Source: Nitrosococcus watsonii C-113 (lineage in GTDB: Bacteria; Pseudomonadota; Gammaproteobacteria; Nitrosococcales; Nitrosococcaceae). From it: 64,000 nt of DNA. Positions 48,148 to 58,969 of this stretch are shown piece by piece (position 1 is the first letter of the stretch; each line of letters begins with the position of its first letter). The notes below the pieces were generated by a model. It had not been told where the DNA came from, ran no database searches, and worked only from the letters and a program-made list of their open reading frames with translations. Made by a program: the position numbers and the translations under genes. Location: positions 2,448,001 to 2,512,000 of the forward strand of contig NC_014315.1 in assembly GCF_000143085.1 (NCBI RefSeq), in the 5' to 3' direction.

Positions 48148-50448
48148 TTAAAATGAAGTTCCCAAGGAGAACTGGAATACTTCAGGCCGATCATTTGGCT
48201 GAACATTGAAGGCTTTTGCAAAACTAAATTGCAGGCTACCAAACGGCGATAGCCAATTGGCTGAAATGCCAGCTGAATACCGGAGTCCTTCCAGACTGAT
48301 ATCTTCATCTATACCGTAGACATTACCTGCATCAATAAAAGTACCTAAGCGCACAGATTTTAATTCTTCTGCAAAAGGAACAGGAAAAAATACCTCGATA
48401 GTCCCTGTCATTTTAAAATTACCGCCAAGCGTAGTACCATCCGAGGCCTTTGGACCAAGCGTATTAGCCTTGAAACCACGCACACTATGTATACCACCGG
48501 CAAAGAAATTTTCAAAGAAGGGAAACTCTTCGGTACGTCCATAAGCATTTCCGTAAGCCACATCGCCATTTAGCATCAAAGTAAGAGATTTAGACAGGGG
48601 ATGAAACCAACGGTGCCGATAACCAAACTTAAAAAACTGCAGGCTACCTAGCGGCAAAGTAATCTCACCGAAAAGGCTTTGAATACTGCCATCAGTCGTT
48701 AAAAGAGCATTATCCCGGCTATCACGAGACCAACCTAAATTCGTATTAAAAGTGTCAAACTTACTGCCTTCACTATCTACAAAATTATGGTACTCCTGGG
48801 GAGAATTTTCAGTTAAATTAACCTTCGTATGCTGATACCCAAAACCAAGACGTACTCTATCAGTTTCAGTGACCGGTATACCGAAATGCATATCACCGCC
48901 ATATGCATCAGTGCTAAAACGGGCAATATTAGCTCTAAATGGACTTGTTTCACGATAAAAAACGTTAAATCCACGACTAATACCATCAATAGTATAATAT
49001 GGATTAGTATATCCAAAACTATAGATAGTATTCACCTGACTATTATTAAAGCTAAAGCTTACATGCTTACCACTTCCCAGAAAGTTTTGCTGGGTAATAC
49101 TAGCATTAAAAATAAAACCCTGGGATTGAGAAAAACCTAAACCTGCCGACAGAGATCCTGAAGGACGCTCTACTACGCTAAAATTCACATCAACTTGATC
49201 CGTGGTTCCCGGAACCGGTACCGTCTCCACATTAACATCTTCAAAATAGCCTAAGCGCTGGATCCGCAGCCGGGAACGATCGATCAACTCGGTGGCTACC
49301 CATCCTCCCTCCTGTTGGCGTATCTCCCGGCGAAGCACCTCATCCCGGGTTTTAGTATTCCCTGAAATATTAATTCGCCGAACATACGCACGCTTACCGG
49401 GATCAACAAAAAAGGTTAGGTTTACCTTCTTCTCTTCTTCATTTATTTCTGGCACAGCATTTACATTAGCAAACGCATACCCTTTATTTCCTAACAGATC
49501 GGTAATATGAGTCGTACTCTCCGCTATGGCCTTGCGTGAAAAAACTTTTCCAGAAGCTACCGTTAAAGCATCAAATAGTTTCTCGTGGGGCAGAACTAAA
49601 TCTCCGGCCAACTTAACCTCACCAATTTGGTAGCGATCACCTTCAGTGATATTAACGGTAATAAACACTCGCCTTTTATCAGGTGTTATTGAAACTTGAG
49701 TAGAATCAATATTAAAGTTGATATAGCCACGATCTAAATAATAAGAGCGTAATGCTTCAAGATCCGCCGCCAGTTTCTGCCGGGAATACTGATCATCATG
49801 AGTAAAAAATGATAGCCAGTTCGAAGTGTGTAGCTGAAATGCACCCAAAAGCTCATCTTCACTAAAAGCATGATTTCCTATGATATTGATACCGCCAATC
49901 TTAGCAATAGCACCCTCTTTAATATTTACGGTAATACCTACCTGATTACGGGCCAAGGGAGTCACCGTCGTATCAATTTTAACCCCATATTTACCACGAC
50001 TAAAATATTGGCGTTGCAGCTCCAATTCTACCTTCTCCAGCAGCGCTCGATCAAAAACACGCCCCTCTGCAAATCCTACTTGTTTAAGAGCCTGCGCAAG
50101 CTGATCGCCTTTAAGTTCTTTATTACCGACAAATTGGATGCTAGTAATTGTAGGCCTTTCCTCTACCACCACAACTAGAACATTGCCCTCGCGCTCTACC
50201 CGCACATCCTTAAAAAACCGTGTCTTGAATAATCCACGAATAATCTCCTTAACCCGCTGGCTATCAATCGTATCACCAACTTTTATCGGAAGATAATTAA
50301 ACACCGTACCTGCGGAAATACGTTGCAATCCCTCAACCCGTATATCCTTAACTATAAATTCTTGAAATTCTGCCGCCAGCACCTGGCCTATAAAAATCAG
50401 CGCCACAATAGCAACTGCTATTGGCTTTTTTACAAACTTCAAAGACAT
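48148..50448 (-). CDS. bamA: Outer membrane protein assembly factor BamA
   Basis: BamA inserts beta-barrel proteins in the outer membrane. The 766-residue protein has a signal peptide (1-25), five POTRA repeats (about 28-425, starting [14 protein letters not shown]) and a C-terminal 16-strand barrel. The VRGF motif of loop 6 is present ([13 protein letters not shown]) and the last residue is Phe (FSLGTSF), the usual barrel signal. Skp follows and rseP precedes it, as in other gammaproteobacteria. Confidence 0.97.
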   Translation of the reverse strand: MSLKFVKKPIAVAIVALIFIGQVLAAEFQEFIVKDIRVEGLQRISAGTVFNYLPIKVGDTIDSQRVKEIIRGLFKTRFFKDVRVEREGNVLVVVVEERPTITSIQFVGNKELKGDQLAQALKQVGFAEGRVFDRALLEKVELELQRQYFSRGKYGVKIDTTVTPLARNQVGITVNIKEGAIAKIGGINIIGNHAFSEDELLGAFQLHTSNWLSFFTHDDQYSRQKLAADLEALRSYYLDRGYINFNIDSTQVSITPDKRRVFITVNITEGDRYQIGEVKLAGDLVLPHEKLFDALTVASGKVFSRKAIAESTTHITDLLGNKGYAFANVNAVPEINEEEKKVNLTFFVDPGKRAYVRRINISGNTKTRDEVLRREIRQQEGGWVATELIDRSRLRIQRLGYFEDVNVETVPVPGTTDQVDVNFSVVERPSGSLSAGLGFSQSQGFIFNASITQQNFLGSGKHVSFSFNNSQVNTIYSFGYTNPYYTIDGISRGFNVFYRETSPFRANIARFSTDAYGGDMHFGIPVTETDRVRLGFGYQHTKVNLTENSPQEYHNFVDSEGSKFDTFNTNLGWSRDSRDNALLTTDGSIQSLFGEITLPLGSLQFFKFGYRHRWFHPLSKSLTLMLNGDVAYGNAYGRTEEFPFFENFFAGGIHSVRGFKANTLGPKASDGTTLGGNFKMTGTIEVFFPVPFAEELKSVRLGTFIDAGNVYGIDEDISLEGLRYSAGISANWLSPFGSLQFSFAKAFNVQPNDRPEVFQFSLGTSF

Positions 50449-50700
50449 CCCCCATTATTTATTTTGGTAACTAAAAAGCCTTCTTCAAGGCTCTATTGGG
50501 GTTTACTTCTTAGGCCCAAAATTAATGCGCTCGGCAAGGCATAAAGGGAAAGACTATAATAATTTTATTTTTAGGGTGTTAGCCTACGCTAACCTCGCTT
50601 TTGACCCATATCGCTCCCACTTCCTTGCCACCACGAGTTCATAGGGGTTTTTTTCCAAGGAAAGAAAAAGACTTATTCAAAAATCAAACCGATACCAGGA
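50449..50700. other. Intergenic region between rseP and bamA
   Basis: About 250 bases. GTTAGC (50578-50583) with GCTAAC (50588-50593) forms a small hairpin. No sigma-E type promoter (GAACTT...TCTGA) was found for bamA on the minus strand; the nearest is GAACTC without a matching -10. Confidence 0.4.
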
Positions 50701-52065
50701 TTATCCAAGCAAACGGACAAAGTCATTATAGAAAGCTAAACACATCAGCCCAATGAGTGCCATGATACCAATTTGCTGCCCCACTGCTTGGGCCATTTCT
50801 GACAAAGGTTTACCTCGTATCAACTCAATAAGGTAATATAATAAATGTCCTCCATCTAAAACAGGAACAGGCAGTAGATTGAGCACCGCTAAACTAATAC
50901 TGACCACTGCAAGAAAATTGAGAAAAGGAACAAAGCCTATCTGCGCGCTATACCCTGCATATTGCGCAATTGTGATGGGTCCACTGATAGATTTGGTTGA
51001 TACCTCTCCCATCAGCATTTTTCCTAACATAACCACAGTTAATGATCCAATTTCCCACGTCTTCTCAACTGCCCGGGAAATTGCCGCAAAGGGAGAATAC
51101 CTTAAGGTAGCCCGTAGTTCCTCCGGCAATTCGCCTGGCGGCTCTGGCGCCGCGCCAATACGTCCAACGGGACCCTTCTCCCCCTCTATCATCGCCGGCT
51201 GCAAGTTCAGAATTAGCCGTTCCTCCCCACGCTCAATCTCAACGTTAAAAGCCTCACCAGGGCGATCGCGTACAAACTCTACCCATTCATTCCACGTATG
51301 AATAGACTGACCCGCGGCTGAGAGAACTCGATCCCCCGGCTGAAAACCTGCCTGCCTCGCAGGTTCGCCTGGCAAAACCTTGCCAATCACCGGCGCCAAT
51401 AAGGGACGCTCAGGCTGCACTCCCAACTGCTCCAATATATCCCTGGCTTTTTCAGGATCAACATCTACTTGGACTTGTGTTAAATCCAAGCTTAACTTTT
51501 GTTCTCCTCCGGCACCAGAAATGGTCACCGAAACACGAGGTTCACGTTGAGAAGCCACAAATATTGCATGGCGCACTGAGGCCCAAGTGGGAGTGGTTTG
51601 TTCCCCTACCGCAATAATCTCTTCACCAGCCCGGAAACCGGCTCTATCCGCCGGAGTATCGACCATTATTTCACCTACGATAGGCTTGATCCCGGCAATA
51701 CCAAAGACAAACGCTAACCAGTAGGCAACGATAGCAAATAAGATGTTCGCTATTGGCCCCGCAGCAACGACGGCACTTCTAATGCCGAGGGACTGTCGAT
51801 TAAAAGCGCGCGGGAGATCCTCCTTGGCAACCTCTCCTTCCCGCTCATCGAGCATCTTGACATACCCCCCCAAGGGCAGCGATCCGAGTATGTACTCGGT
51901 TTGATCCTTTCCACGCCAACGCCATAATGGTCGGCCGAAACCAATGGAGAATCGCAGAACCTTAACGCCGGATCGCCGTGCCACCCAAAAATGGCCATAC
52001 TCGTGTACGGCAACGAGCACTCCAATAGCAATCGCAAAAGCCAGTATAGCTAGTACAATGGACAT
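50701..52065 (-). CDS. rseP: Site-2 protease RseP
   Basis: RseP cuts anti-sigma factor RseA within the membrane, releasing sigma-E. The zinc site HEYGH lies at 21-25, two PDZ domains occupy about 100-300, and VPVLDGGHLLYYLIEL holds the third ligand Asp. I start at ATG 52065 (454 aa), which shares one base with the dxr stop (TAATG) and aligns with E. coli RseP; a GTG at 52074 is the longer frame. The neighbours dxr and bamA match the usual order. Confidence 0.96.
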   Translation of the reverse strand: MSIVLAILAFAIAIGVLVAVHEYGHFWVARRSGVKVLRFSIGFGRPLWRWRGKDQTEYILGSLPLGGYVKMLDEREGEVAKEDLPRAFNRQSLGIRSAVVAAGPIANILFAIVAYWLAFVFGIAGIKPIVGEIMVDTPADRAGFRAGEEIIAVGEQTTPTWASVRHAIFVASQREPRVSVTISGAGGEQKLSLDLTQVQVDVDPEKARDILEQLGVQPERPLLAPVIGKVLPGEPARQAGFQPGDRVLSAAGQSIHTWNEWVEFVRDRPGEAFNVEIERGEERLILNLQPAMIEGEKGPVGRIGAAPEPPGELPEELRATLRYSPFAAISRAVEKTWEIGSLTVVMLGKMLMGEVSTKSISGPITIAQYAGYSAQIGFVPFLNFLAVVSISLAVLNLLPVPVLDGGHLLYYLIELIRGKPLSEMAQAVGQQIGIMALIGLMCLAFYNDFVRLLG

Positions 52066-53246
52066 TAATACCACCGCTCTATTTGTTCTTTAGCTACTTG
52101 CCGCGCTACTGCGTCACTTTCTAGCACGGCCGAAAGAGAATCAGCCACAGTGGGAGTCACGCTACCTAACGTCCATTCGATAAGGTTTGGAATCTGGGTA
52201 AACCGGATACGCTGATCGAGAAACGCCTGGACCGCCACTTCATTAGCTGCATTCAAAATAGTACTACAGGTGCCTCCCTGCTCCAGCGCAGCATAGGCTA
52301 GTTCCAGGCAAGGGAAGCGTTGCAAATCGGGCTGACAGAAAGTCAACTGGCCTACCGCAAACAGATCCAAAAGAGCCACCCCCGATTCCATACGCTCGGG
52401 CCAAGCCAATCCATAAGCAATAGGTATCCGCATATCAGGATTACCCAACTGTGCCAAGACAGAACCGTCCACATAATCCACCATGGAGTGAATAACACTC
52501 TGAGGATGCAAAACGACTTCAATCTGGCGGGCCGCAGCGTCAAATAGCCAGCAGGCTTCAATAACTTCTAGCCCCTTGTTCATCATGGTAGCCGAATCAA
52601 CTGATATCTTACGTCCCATATCCCAGTTAGGATGCGCGCACGCCTCATCGGGAGTAACATTATCCAACTCGGACAGCGCCCGCTCTCTAAAGGGTCCGCC
52701 CGAGGCGGTCAGTAAAATACGCCGCACACCTTTGCGGTGCAGGGGGAGTTCGCGGCCCTTCACTGGCATACATTGCCAAAGGGCATTATGCTCGCTGTCA
52801 ATGGGGAGCAACTCCGCGCCGCTTTCACTAACAGCACTCATAAATAGCTGACCGCTCATCACAAGCGCCTCTTTATTGGCAAGCAAAATCCGCTTGCCTG
52901 CTCGCGCTGCGGCCAAGGTAGGTAATAAACCAGCAGCACCTACAATGGCCGCCATGACATAATCGGTATCAGGAGATGTGACGATAGCCTCCAAGGCTTG
53001 GCTGCCGCCACTGACTTCTATCTCCGGCACAACGGGGCGCAACCGCTGACGTAGCTGTTCAGCTGCATCAGGATCAACCATCACAACCTGGGAAGGTCGG
53101 AATTGGAGGCACTGCTGGTAAATCCGTGCTACGGATTTGTTTGCGGATAAGGCTTGAACCCGGTAGCGTGTTGGGTAGCGCGCCAGCACATCAAGGGTGC
53201 TCATACCAATGGAGCCCGTTGACCCCAGTATGCTGACCCCTATCAT
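52065..53246 (-). CDS. dxr: 1-deoxy-D-xylulose 5-phosphate reductoisomerase
   Basis: Dxr makes methylerythritol phosphate, the entry to the MEP pathway. NADPH motif GSTGSIG lies at the N terminus; [19 protein letters not shown], and [27 protein letters not shown] (metal and substrate sites) follow. I use ATG 53246 (393 aa), overlapping the cdsA stop by four bases (ATGA); a GTG at 53264 is the longer frame. The order uppS-cdsA-dxr-rseP is found in Pseudomonas, unlike E. coli (dxr first). The product goes to IspD and IspF encoded at 2.4-3.6 kb. Confidence 0.97.
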   Translation of the reverse strand: MIGVSILGSTGSIGMSTLDVLARYPTRYRVQALSANKSVARIYQQCLQFRPSQVVMVDPDAAEQLRQRLRPVVPEIEVSGGSQALEAIVTSPDTDYVMAAIVGAAGLLPTLAAARAGKRILLANKEALVMSGQLFMSAVSESGAELLPIDSEHNALWQCMPVKGRELPLHRKGVRRILLTASGGPFRERALSELDNVTPDEACAHPNWDMGRKISVDSATMMNKGLEVIEACWLFDAAARQIEVVLHPQSVIHSMVDYVDGSVLAQLGNPDMRIPIAYGLAWPERMESGVALLDLFAVGQLTFCQPDLQRFPCLELAYAALEQGGTCSTILNAANEVAVQAFLDQRIRFTQIPNLIEWTLGSVTPTVADSLSAVLESDAVARQVAKEQIERWY

Positions 53247-54064
53247 TGCAGCTGCTCCAACCACCAGACTCCTAGGGCAAATACCGGCGCCGCCGCGGTT
53301 AAACTGTCGAATCGGTCCAACATCCCCCCATGCCCAGGTAATAAACTGCCACTATCCTTAACAGCGCTCAAACGCTTAAACAAGCTTTCCAATAAATCTC
53401 CCGCGATAGAAGCCAAAAGCGTTAGCAGGACAAGACCGATAAACCCCCACCAGGCTAGCCCGGAAAGCGCTAATACTTCTCCTCCCACTAATGAAAACAA
53501 TAGGCTCGCACCAAGGGCCCCATAGACTCCTTCCCGGGTTTTTCCAGGGCTAAGCGCTGGCGCCAAACAAGCGCGCCCAAAACGCCGCCCAACCAGATAG
53601 GCTGCACTATCCGCTAACCATACCAGAATAAAAAGAAGCAATACCATCCTTGGACCAACGACGGGTAACTCATGCAGGCCGGTAACCGCCCGCCAGGCAG
53701 GCACCAGAACCAAAACCCCCACAATCATCCCTGGCACAAGCTTGCTTAACAGCGAAGAACTAGCCGGTCTCTTGTGCGCCCACCGCACCAATAAAATCGT
53801 GCAAACGCCCCACCAAATCACGCCTACCCCAGCCACCCCGGCTAGTGGTAGAGAATAGCTCCCCCACAGCAATAATAGCACGGCAACAACGTAGCATAAC
53901 CGCGCTCCTAGATCTCGCAGCTGAATTAGGCCTGCCCACTCCCAGGCCCCAATAGCCATTACTAAGGCTAGCAGCCAAGCAATTATGCCAGTAGGAAAAG
54001 AAAGCATAGCCCAAACAGTGAGAGATACCAAAATAAGCGCGGTAACAAGCCGCTGTTTAAGCAC
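53243..54064 (-). CDS. cdsA: Phosphatidate cytidylyltransferase
   Basis: CdsA makes CDP-diacylglycerol for phospholipid synthesis. The family signature is at the C terminus ([18 protein letters not shown] and [13 protein letters not shown]). About seven membrane helices are seen. I start at GTG 54064 (273 aa): this gives the family start ([11 protein letters not shown]) and an eight-base overlap with uppS. The longest open frame (to 54241) would run 60 codons into uppS and shows no homology. Confidence 0.95.
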   Translation of the reverse strand: MLKQRLVTALILVSLTVWAMLSFPTGIIAWLLALVMAIGAWEWAGLIQLRDLGARLCYVVAVLLLLWGSYSLPLAGVAGVGVIWWGVCTILLVRWAHKRPASSSLLSKLVPGMIVGVLVLVPAWRAVTGLHELPVVGPRMVLLLFILVWLADSAAYLVGRRFGRACLAPALSPGKTREGVYGALGASLLFSLVGGEVLALSGLAWWGFIGLVLLTLLASIAGDLLESLFKRLSAVKDSGSLLPGHGGMLDRFDSLTAAAPVFALGVWWLEQLQ

Positions 54065-54815
54065 GGCGCAAGGACTCCACTTGCTCCGAGGTCTGGCCAA
54101 AACGGCGCTCCCGCCGAACAAAGGTTTTGATTGCCGTAGCAAAAGCCGCTTCGTTAAAATCAGGCCACAGAATATCAGTGAAATAAAATTCAGTATAGGC
54201 CAGTTGCCATAATAAAAAATTGCTAACGCGTTGTTCGCCACCCGTGCGAATAAATAAATCAGGCTCAGGCAAACCCGCTAGAGAAAGATGTGCTGCAAAA
54301 ACTTCGGGGGTAATAGAGTCAACCGCTATCTGTCCATCTTCGACTTTGGCAGCCACTTGCCTTGCCGCTTGAGTGATGTCCCAGCGCCCACCATAATTGG
54401 CAGCTACCACCAGAGTAATCCCGTCGTTTTGTGCTGTCAGCGCCTCGGCTTTCGCCATTTCCGCTTGCAGAGCTTCCGGAAATCTGCTCCGATCGCCAAT
54501 GATGCGAAGACATACATTCTGCTCTTGAATTTGCTGCAAACGGTTTGAAACAGCAGAGGCAAGCAGCTCCATTAAAAGCTGAACTTCCTGGGATGGACGG
54601 CGCCAATTTTCACTACTAAAAGCAAATAGGGTTAATACCCGGATACCGGTATCAGCGCATGCTCGCAGAACCCCTTCCACTGCTTCAACGCCCGCCCTAT
54701 GTCCATAAAAGCGTGGCCGGTTCCGCTGCTTAGCCCAACGCCCGTTACCATCCATGATGATCGCAACGTGGCGGGGTATTTTTGTTGGTTGGCCATCAAA
54801 CTGCCCGCTATCCAT
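54057..54815 (-). CDS. uppS: Undecaprenyl diphosphate synthase
   Basis: UppS builds the C55 carrier lipid for peptidoglycan and O-antigen. The 252-residue protein carries HVAIIMDGNGRWAKQR with the catalytic Asp, FAFSSENWRRP, and the C-terminal RTGGEQRVSNFLLWQLAYTE. The start is ATG. The stop overlaps the cdsA start by eight bases. It is 54 bases after frr in the same direction. Confidence 0.97.
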   Translation of the reverse strand: MDSGQFDGQPTKIPRHVAIIMDGNGRWAKQRNRPRFYGHRAGVEAVEGVLRACADTGIRVLTLFAFSSENWRRPSQEVQLLMELLASAVSNRLQQIQEQNVCLRIIGDRSRFPEALQAEMAKAEALTAQNDGITLVVAANYGGRWDITQAARQVAAKVEDGQIAVDSITPEVFAAHLSLAGLPEPDLFIRTGGEQRVSNFLLWQLAYTEFYFTDILWPDFNEAAFATAIKTFVRRERRFGQTSEQVESLRRA

Positions 54816-54869
54816 GATATTGCCTAACGTTCCACCTGCAAAAACGAGGCTATTTAATCTTTAAGAGTA

Positions 54870-55427
54870 TTAAACTTCCATCAGATCCTGTTCTTTTACC
54901 ACTAATAACTCATCCACTTGGGTAATATGATTATCAGTGATTTTTTGTATGGCTTCTTCAGCACGGCGTTGATCATCCTCACTAATCTCTTTTTCCTTAA
55001 TCAGTTCTTTGATGGTATGGTTACTGTCGCGCCGGATATTACGCATAGCTACCCGCGCTGCTTCTGCCTCTTGCCGGACGAGGCGAACCATTTCCCGCCG
55101 CCGCTCTTCAGTGAGAACAGGTAAAGGGACCCGAATAACCGTCCCCGCGGTAACAGGATTAAGCCCAAGTTCAGAAGTTATAATCGCTTTCTCGATGGTT
55201 GGGACCATTTGTCTTTCCCAAGGAGTCACCGTCAAAGTTCGAGCATCTTCCACAGCGATATTAGCTACTTGGTTCAACGGCACGTTATTGCCATAATAAG
55301 AAACCGTAATGTGGTCAAGCAGGCTTGTATGGGCTCGGTTTGCCCGCAACTTGGCAAAGGTTTGTTTCAGAGCAGTAAGGCTCTTATCCATGCGCTGGGA
55401 CGCATCTTCCTGGATTTCATCAATCAT
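54870..55427 (-). CDS. frr: Ribosome recycling factor
   Basis: Frr splits post-termination ribosomes together with EF-G. The 185-residue protein has the [19 protein letters not shown] motif, [14 protein letters not shown] and a long C-terminal helical arm. I start at ATG 55427; the longer frame to 55511 runs into pyrH. Only seven bases separate it from the pyrH stop, as in many proteobacteria. Confidence 0.97.
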   Translation of the reverse strand: MIDEIQEDASQRMDKSLTALKQTFAKLRANRAHTSLLDHITVSYYGNNVPLNQVANIAVEDARTLTVTPWERQMVPTIEKAIITSELGLNPVTAGTVIRVPLPVLTEERRREMVRLVRQEAEAARVAMRNIRRDSNHTIKELIKEKEISEDDQRRAEEAIQKITDNHITQVDELLVVKEQDLMEV

Positions 55428-55434
55428 ATTATTA

Positions 55435-56166
55435 TTACTCTCTGGAAACGAGTGTTCCCACGTCTTCGCCTTTGACGATATGGGTAAGGGCTCCCGCCTT
55501 ATGCATGTCAAAGACTCGCAATGGCAGAGAATGATCTCGACACATTATAATAGCGGTCGTATCCATAACTGCAAGTTTACGCTCTATAACTTGATCATAG
55601 CTTAAGCGAGAAATAAACTGTGCATCGGGATTCACAAGCGGATCAGCTGAATAAACGCCATCTACCTTGGTTGCCTTAATAAGCAACTCCGCACCAATCT
55701 CAATAGCGCGAAGACTAGCAGCAGTATCGGTAGTAAAAAAGGGATTACCGGTCCCTGCGGCAAAAATAACCAAACGCCCTTTTTCTAGATGGCGGATAGC
55801 CCGGCGACGGAGATAATCCTCACAGACCTCGTTGATCCGGATGGCGGACATCACCCGACAGAATATCCCTAGCCTTTCTAAAGCGTCCTGTAAGGCCAAA
55901 GCATTCATCACTGTTGCCAGCATGCCCATATGATCTCCGGTCACCCGATCCATACCGACAGCAGCTAATCCCGCGCCGCGGAAAATATTACCACCCCCAA
56001 CCACCAGGCCAATCTCGATCCCAATACGGTTTAATTCCCGCAATTCTAGAGCAATTTGCTGGACCACCTTGGGATCGATACCATAACCCACTTCGCCAAT
56101 AAGAGCTTCTCCACTGAACTTTAGCAGGATGCGCCGATACTTAGGTTTCCCTCCATCCAATGGCAC
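55435..56166 (-). CDS. pyrH: UMP kinase
   Basis: PyrH phosphorylates UMP to UDP for pyrimidine nucleotide synthesis; the pathway's pyrG is also in this window. The amino-acid kinase fold is seen in [24 protein letters not shown], and [18 protein letters not shown]. The 243-residue frame starts with GTG, with AAGGAG about nine bases upstream inside the end of tsf. Four bases separate it from tsf. Confidence 0.96.
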   Translation of the reverse strand: MPLDGGKPKYRRILLKFSGEALIGEVGYGIDPKVVQQIALELRELNRIGIEIGLVVGGGNIFRGAGLAAVGMDRVTGDHMGMLATVMNALALQDALERLGIFCRVMSAIRINEVCEDYLRRRAIRHLEKGRLVIFAAGTGNPFFTTDTAASLRAIEIGAELLIKATKVDGVYSADPLVNPDAQFISRLSYDQVIERKLAVMDTTAIIMCRDHSLPLRVFDMHKAGALTHIVKGEDVGTLVSRE

Positions 56167-56170
56167 CTGC

Positions 56171-57055
56171 TCAATCTCCTTGGGCCTGCGACCTTACCTC
56201 TTCAGCAAAATTTTCCACTTTCTTCTCAATCCCCTCGCCTACTTCAAAACGAGCGAAACGATAGACGTTAGCGCCGGCATCTTTAAGCAATTTTTCCACC
56301 TTAATATCCGGATCTTTAACAAAAGGTTGTCCCAACAAAGTGATCTCGCCTAAAAACTTTTGCAACCGTCCTTGTACCATTTTCTCGATGATCTCAGGCG
56401 GTTTACCGCTATCCTTGGCTTGGGCAACCTGAATAGCTCTCTCTTTATCCAAAATGTCTGCTGGAATATCTTTTGCTGCAATGGCCTGCGGCTTACTCGC
56501 CGCAATATGCATCGCAAGATCTTTAGCCAACGCTTCCTCACCGCCTTCTACGGCAACCAGCACGCCAATCCGGTCGCCGTGGACATAACGGCCAATACGA
56601 CCGTTTTCTGCTTCGATTAAGATAAAACGGCGCACATTGAGATTCTCACCAATCTTGGCTACCAGGGCATGGCGCTTTTCATCAACGCTCTCACCACCCT
56701 TATCCAAGGGTTGGGAGAGTAAATCGTCTAAAGTGGCGGGATTGGAGATTAATACTTTGTGAGCCACATCCTCAGCAAACTGGCGAAAATCCTCATTCTT
56801 AGCAACAAAATCCGTCTCTGAATTTACTTCTACCATCACTGCCTTGCGGCCATCCTGACTAACGGTGGTCACGATAATACCTTCGGCAGCTACTCGCCCC
56901 GCCTTCTTATCAGCCTTGGCTAGTCCTTGCTTACGCATCCATTCTATAGCGGTTTCGATATCACCGCTGGTTTCCACCAAGGCTTTTTTGCATTCCATCA
57001 TTCCGGAACCGGTGCGCTCCCGTAGTTCCTTGACCTGTGCCGCTGTAATTGCCAT
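56171..57055 (-). CDS. tsf: Elongation factor Ts
   Basis: EF-Ts is the nucleotide exchange factor for EF-Tu. The N-terminal UBA-like part has [22 protein letters not shown], and TDFVAKN marks the core contact with EF-Tu. Its 294 residues are near the usual 283. The gene lies 91 bases after rpsB on the same strand and should be co-transcribed with it. Confidence 0.97.
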   Translation of the reverse strand: MAITAAQVKELRERTGSGMMECKKALVETSGDIETAIEWMRKQGLAKADKKAGRVAAEGIIVTTVSQDGRKAVMVEVNSETDFVAKNEDFRQFAEDVAHKVLISNPATLDDLLSQPLDKGGESVDEKRHALVAKIGENLNVRRFILIEAENGRIGRYVHGDRIGVLVAVEGGEEALAKDLAMHIAASKPQAIAAKDIPADILDKERAIQVAQAKDSGKPPEIIEKMVQGRLQKFLGEITLLGQPFVKDPDIKVEKLLKDAGANVYRFARFEVGEGIEKKVENFAEEVRSQAQGD

Positions 57056-57146
57056 TATTCCATTCCTCTACGGTATCGAGATTAGACGCAAGAGCACCCT
57101 ACTACGAGGGCTCCTTGTGAGGTCCAACCTTAATTTGCTCGTTATT

Positions 57147-57953
57147 TTAGGTTACACTCCCATCTGTGGAAGCACTCTTTCCGCTCATCGCTTCGGTGAG
57201 CGTCCCCTCTTTGCTAGTCTCTTCCATTTCCACGAATTCATCCTTACCTGCTTTACTCGCGCTAGCGGCGGCGGCAGTGCGCCCATCAATAATCCCATCA
57301 GCAATCCCACGCAGATAGAGGCGGATAGCCCGAATAGCATCATCATTGCCTGGAATAATGTAGTCCGCCTTCCTCGGATCGCTATTGGTATCTACTACCG
57401 CTACCACCGGGATACCCAACTTAACCGCTTCATCTACTGCAATCCGCTCATGCTCTACATCAATAACAAATAAAGCATCAGGAAGATGAGTCATATTTTT
57501 GATACCGCCAAGGTTGCTCTCAAGCTTGTCTCGATCTCGCCTTACTGTCAACGCCTCTCTTTTTTTAAGCCGATCCAAACTACCATCCTGGATCATCGCC
57601 TCTAAATCATGAAGACGTTTGATAGACCGCCGCACAGTCTGAAAATTAGTGAGCATACCTCCCAGCCAACGGCTATTCACATAAGGCATACCACAGCGTC
57701 CCGCCTCTTCTCGAACAGCCTCCTGAGCCGCCCGTTTGGTACCCACAAATAAAACTGTGCCTTTATTTGTAGCTAACCGGCCAAGGTAGTTCGTCGCTTC
57801 TATATATAATGGCAGCGTTTCTTCTAAATTAATAATATGGATATTATTGCGCTTACCGAAGATATAAGGTGCCATCTTCGGATTCCAATAGCGGGCCTGG
57901 TGGCCAAAATGAACGCCAGCTTCTAACATTTGACGCATGGTGACATTCGCCAT
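57147..57953 (-). CDS. rpsB: 30S ribosomal protein S2
   Basis: S2 is a late-assembling protein of the small ribosomal subunit. The 268-residue protein begins [19 protein letters not shown], has [16 protein letters not shown] and [18 protein letters not shown], and ends with a polar tail of about 35 residues (Ser, Thr, Glu, Lys) beyond the family's usual 241. GAGG lies nine to ten bases before the ATG. Upstream is a good promoter with a G+C-rich discriminator. In E. coli, S2 represses its own operon through the leader; the same may hold here. Confidence 0.97.
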   Translation of the reverse strand: MANVTMRQMLEAGVHFGHQARYWNPKMAPYIFGKRNNIHIINLEETLPLYIEATNYLGRLATNKGTVLFVGTKRAAQEAVREEAGRCGMPYVNSRWLGGMLTNFQTVRRSIKRLHDLEAMIQDGSLDRLKKREALTVRRDRDKLESNLGGIKNMTHLPDALFVIDVEHERIAVDEAVKLGIPVVAVVDTNSDPRKADYIIPGNDDAIRAIRLYLRGIADGIIDGRTAAAASASKAGKDEFVEMEETSKEGTLTEAMSGKSASTDGSVT

Positions 57954-58078
57954 GATATTTTTACCTCGATGTAGATTGGGGTTATTCCTCCGCGCATCCC
58001 ATATACCGACCTGACCAAAGGCACCCCGATATTATGTGCCGATACGCGTGTGATTTTGTTTGCTTTAAAAGCGCGCGT
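57954..58078 (-). promoter_or_regulatory. Probable rpsB leader
   Basis: The stretch between the promoter and the rpsB start is about 120 bases long. GGCAC can pair with GTGCC across an eleven-base loop (near 58018-58038 on the minus strand). E. coli S2 is known to control its own operon via such a leader; the specific fold here was not checked. Confidence 0.45.
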
Positions 58079-58108
58079 TTTATACCATAAAGTGCCCTGT
58101 TAGGACAA
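58079..58108 (-). promoter_or_regulatory. Sigma-70 promoter for rpsB-tsf
   Basis: On the minus strand TTGTCC (58108-58103) and TATAAA (58084-58079) are 18 bases apart. The bases after the -10 are ACGCGCGC, a G+C-rich discriminator of the kind seen at stringently controlled ribosomal promoters. Confidence 0.6.
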
Positions 58109-58180
58109 TGCTAGAACCCTATCCTTAAGTCTTAGTCTAAGGGCTAGAAGCCTTGGAAACCACATCCCAATCACAACCCT

Positions 58181-58948
58181 ATGCCAGTCACTATTAAAAC
58201 GCCAGAGGAAATTGAAAAAATGCGGGTCGCCGGCCATCTAGCCGCCGATGTCCTCCACATGATTCGCCCTTACGTAAAGCCTGGTGTCACTACCGAGGAA
58301 TTGGATACTATCTGTCACGAGTACATTGTGAACGTGCAACAGGCTATTCCTGCCCCTCTCAATTATCATGGCTTTCCAAAATCCATTTGTACTTCGGTCA
58401 ATCACGTAGTCTGCCACGGAATTCCTGGCAAAAAGCGACTAAAAAAAGGGGATATCGTGAATATCGACGTCACTGTGATTAAAGATAGCTATCATGGGGA
58501 CACCAGCAAAATGTTCTTTGTGGGGGAACCTAACGTTATTTCCAAACGGGTCTCACAAGTGAGCTATGAATGTATGTGCATTGGCATCGAAATGGTCAGA
58601 CCAGGCGTCCATTTAGGCGATATCGGCCATGCCATCCAAACTCACGCCGAAGCCAGTAACTTCTCCATTGTGCGGGAATTCTGCGGGCATGGAATCGGCC
58701 GCGTTTTCCATGAGGATCCTCAAGTCCTTCATTATGGCACCCCTGGCACCAAGCTTAGACTAGAACCCGGGATGACCTTTACCATCGAACCAATGGTCAA
58801 TGCCGGCAAACGCTATGTAAAAGTTCTACCGGATAAGTGGACGGTGGTCACTAAAGATCACAGTCCTTCAGCCCAATGGGAACACACGATACTGGTTACT
58901 GACGATAGCTTTGAAGTGCTTACCGCCAAGCCCGGAGATAACCTCTAA
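58181..58948 (+). CDS. map: Methionine aminopeptidase, type I
   Basis: Map removes the initiator Met. The five metal ligands are in place: two Asp in VNIDVTVIKDSYHGDTS, His in CGHGIGRVFHEDP, Glu in TIEPMVN, and Glu in WEHTILV. The 255-residue length is usual. It is divergent from rpsB with 227 bases between, a common arrangement in gammaproteobacteria, and is followed by glnD. Confidence 0.97.
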   Translation: MPVTIKTPEEIEKMRVAGHLAADVLHMIRPYVKPGVTTEELDTICHEYIVNVQQAIPAPLNYHGFPKSICTSVNHVVCHGIPGKKRLKKGDIVNIDVTVIKDSYHGDTSKMFFVGEPNVISKRVSQVSYECMCIGIEMVRPGVHLGDIGHAIQTHAEASNFSIVREFCGHGIGRVFHEDPQVLHYGTPGTKLRLEPGMTFTIEPMVNAGKRYVKVLPDKWTVVTKDHSPSAQWEHTILVTDDSFEVLTAKPGDNL

Positions 58949-58969
58949 GCCAGCGATTGACTTCTCAGC

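Noticed and set aside
50449-50700. Sigma-E promoter for bamA
   Set aside because: A GAACTC is present on the minus strand but no TCTGA-like element is found at 16-17 bases.
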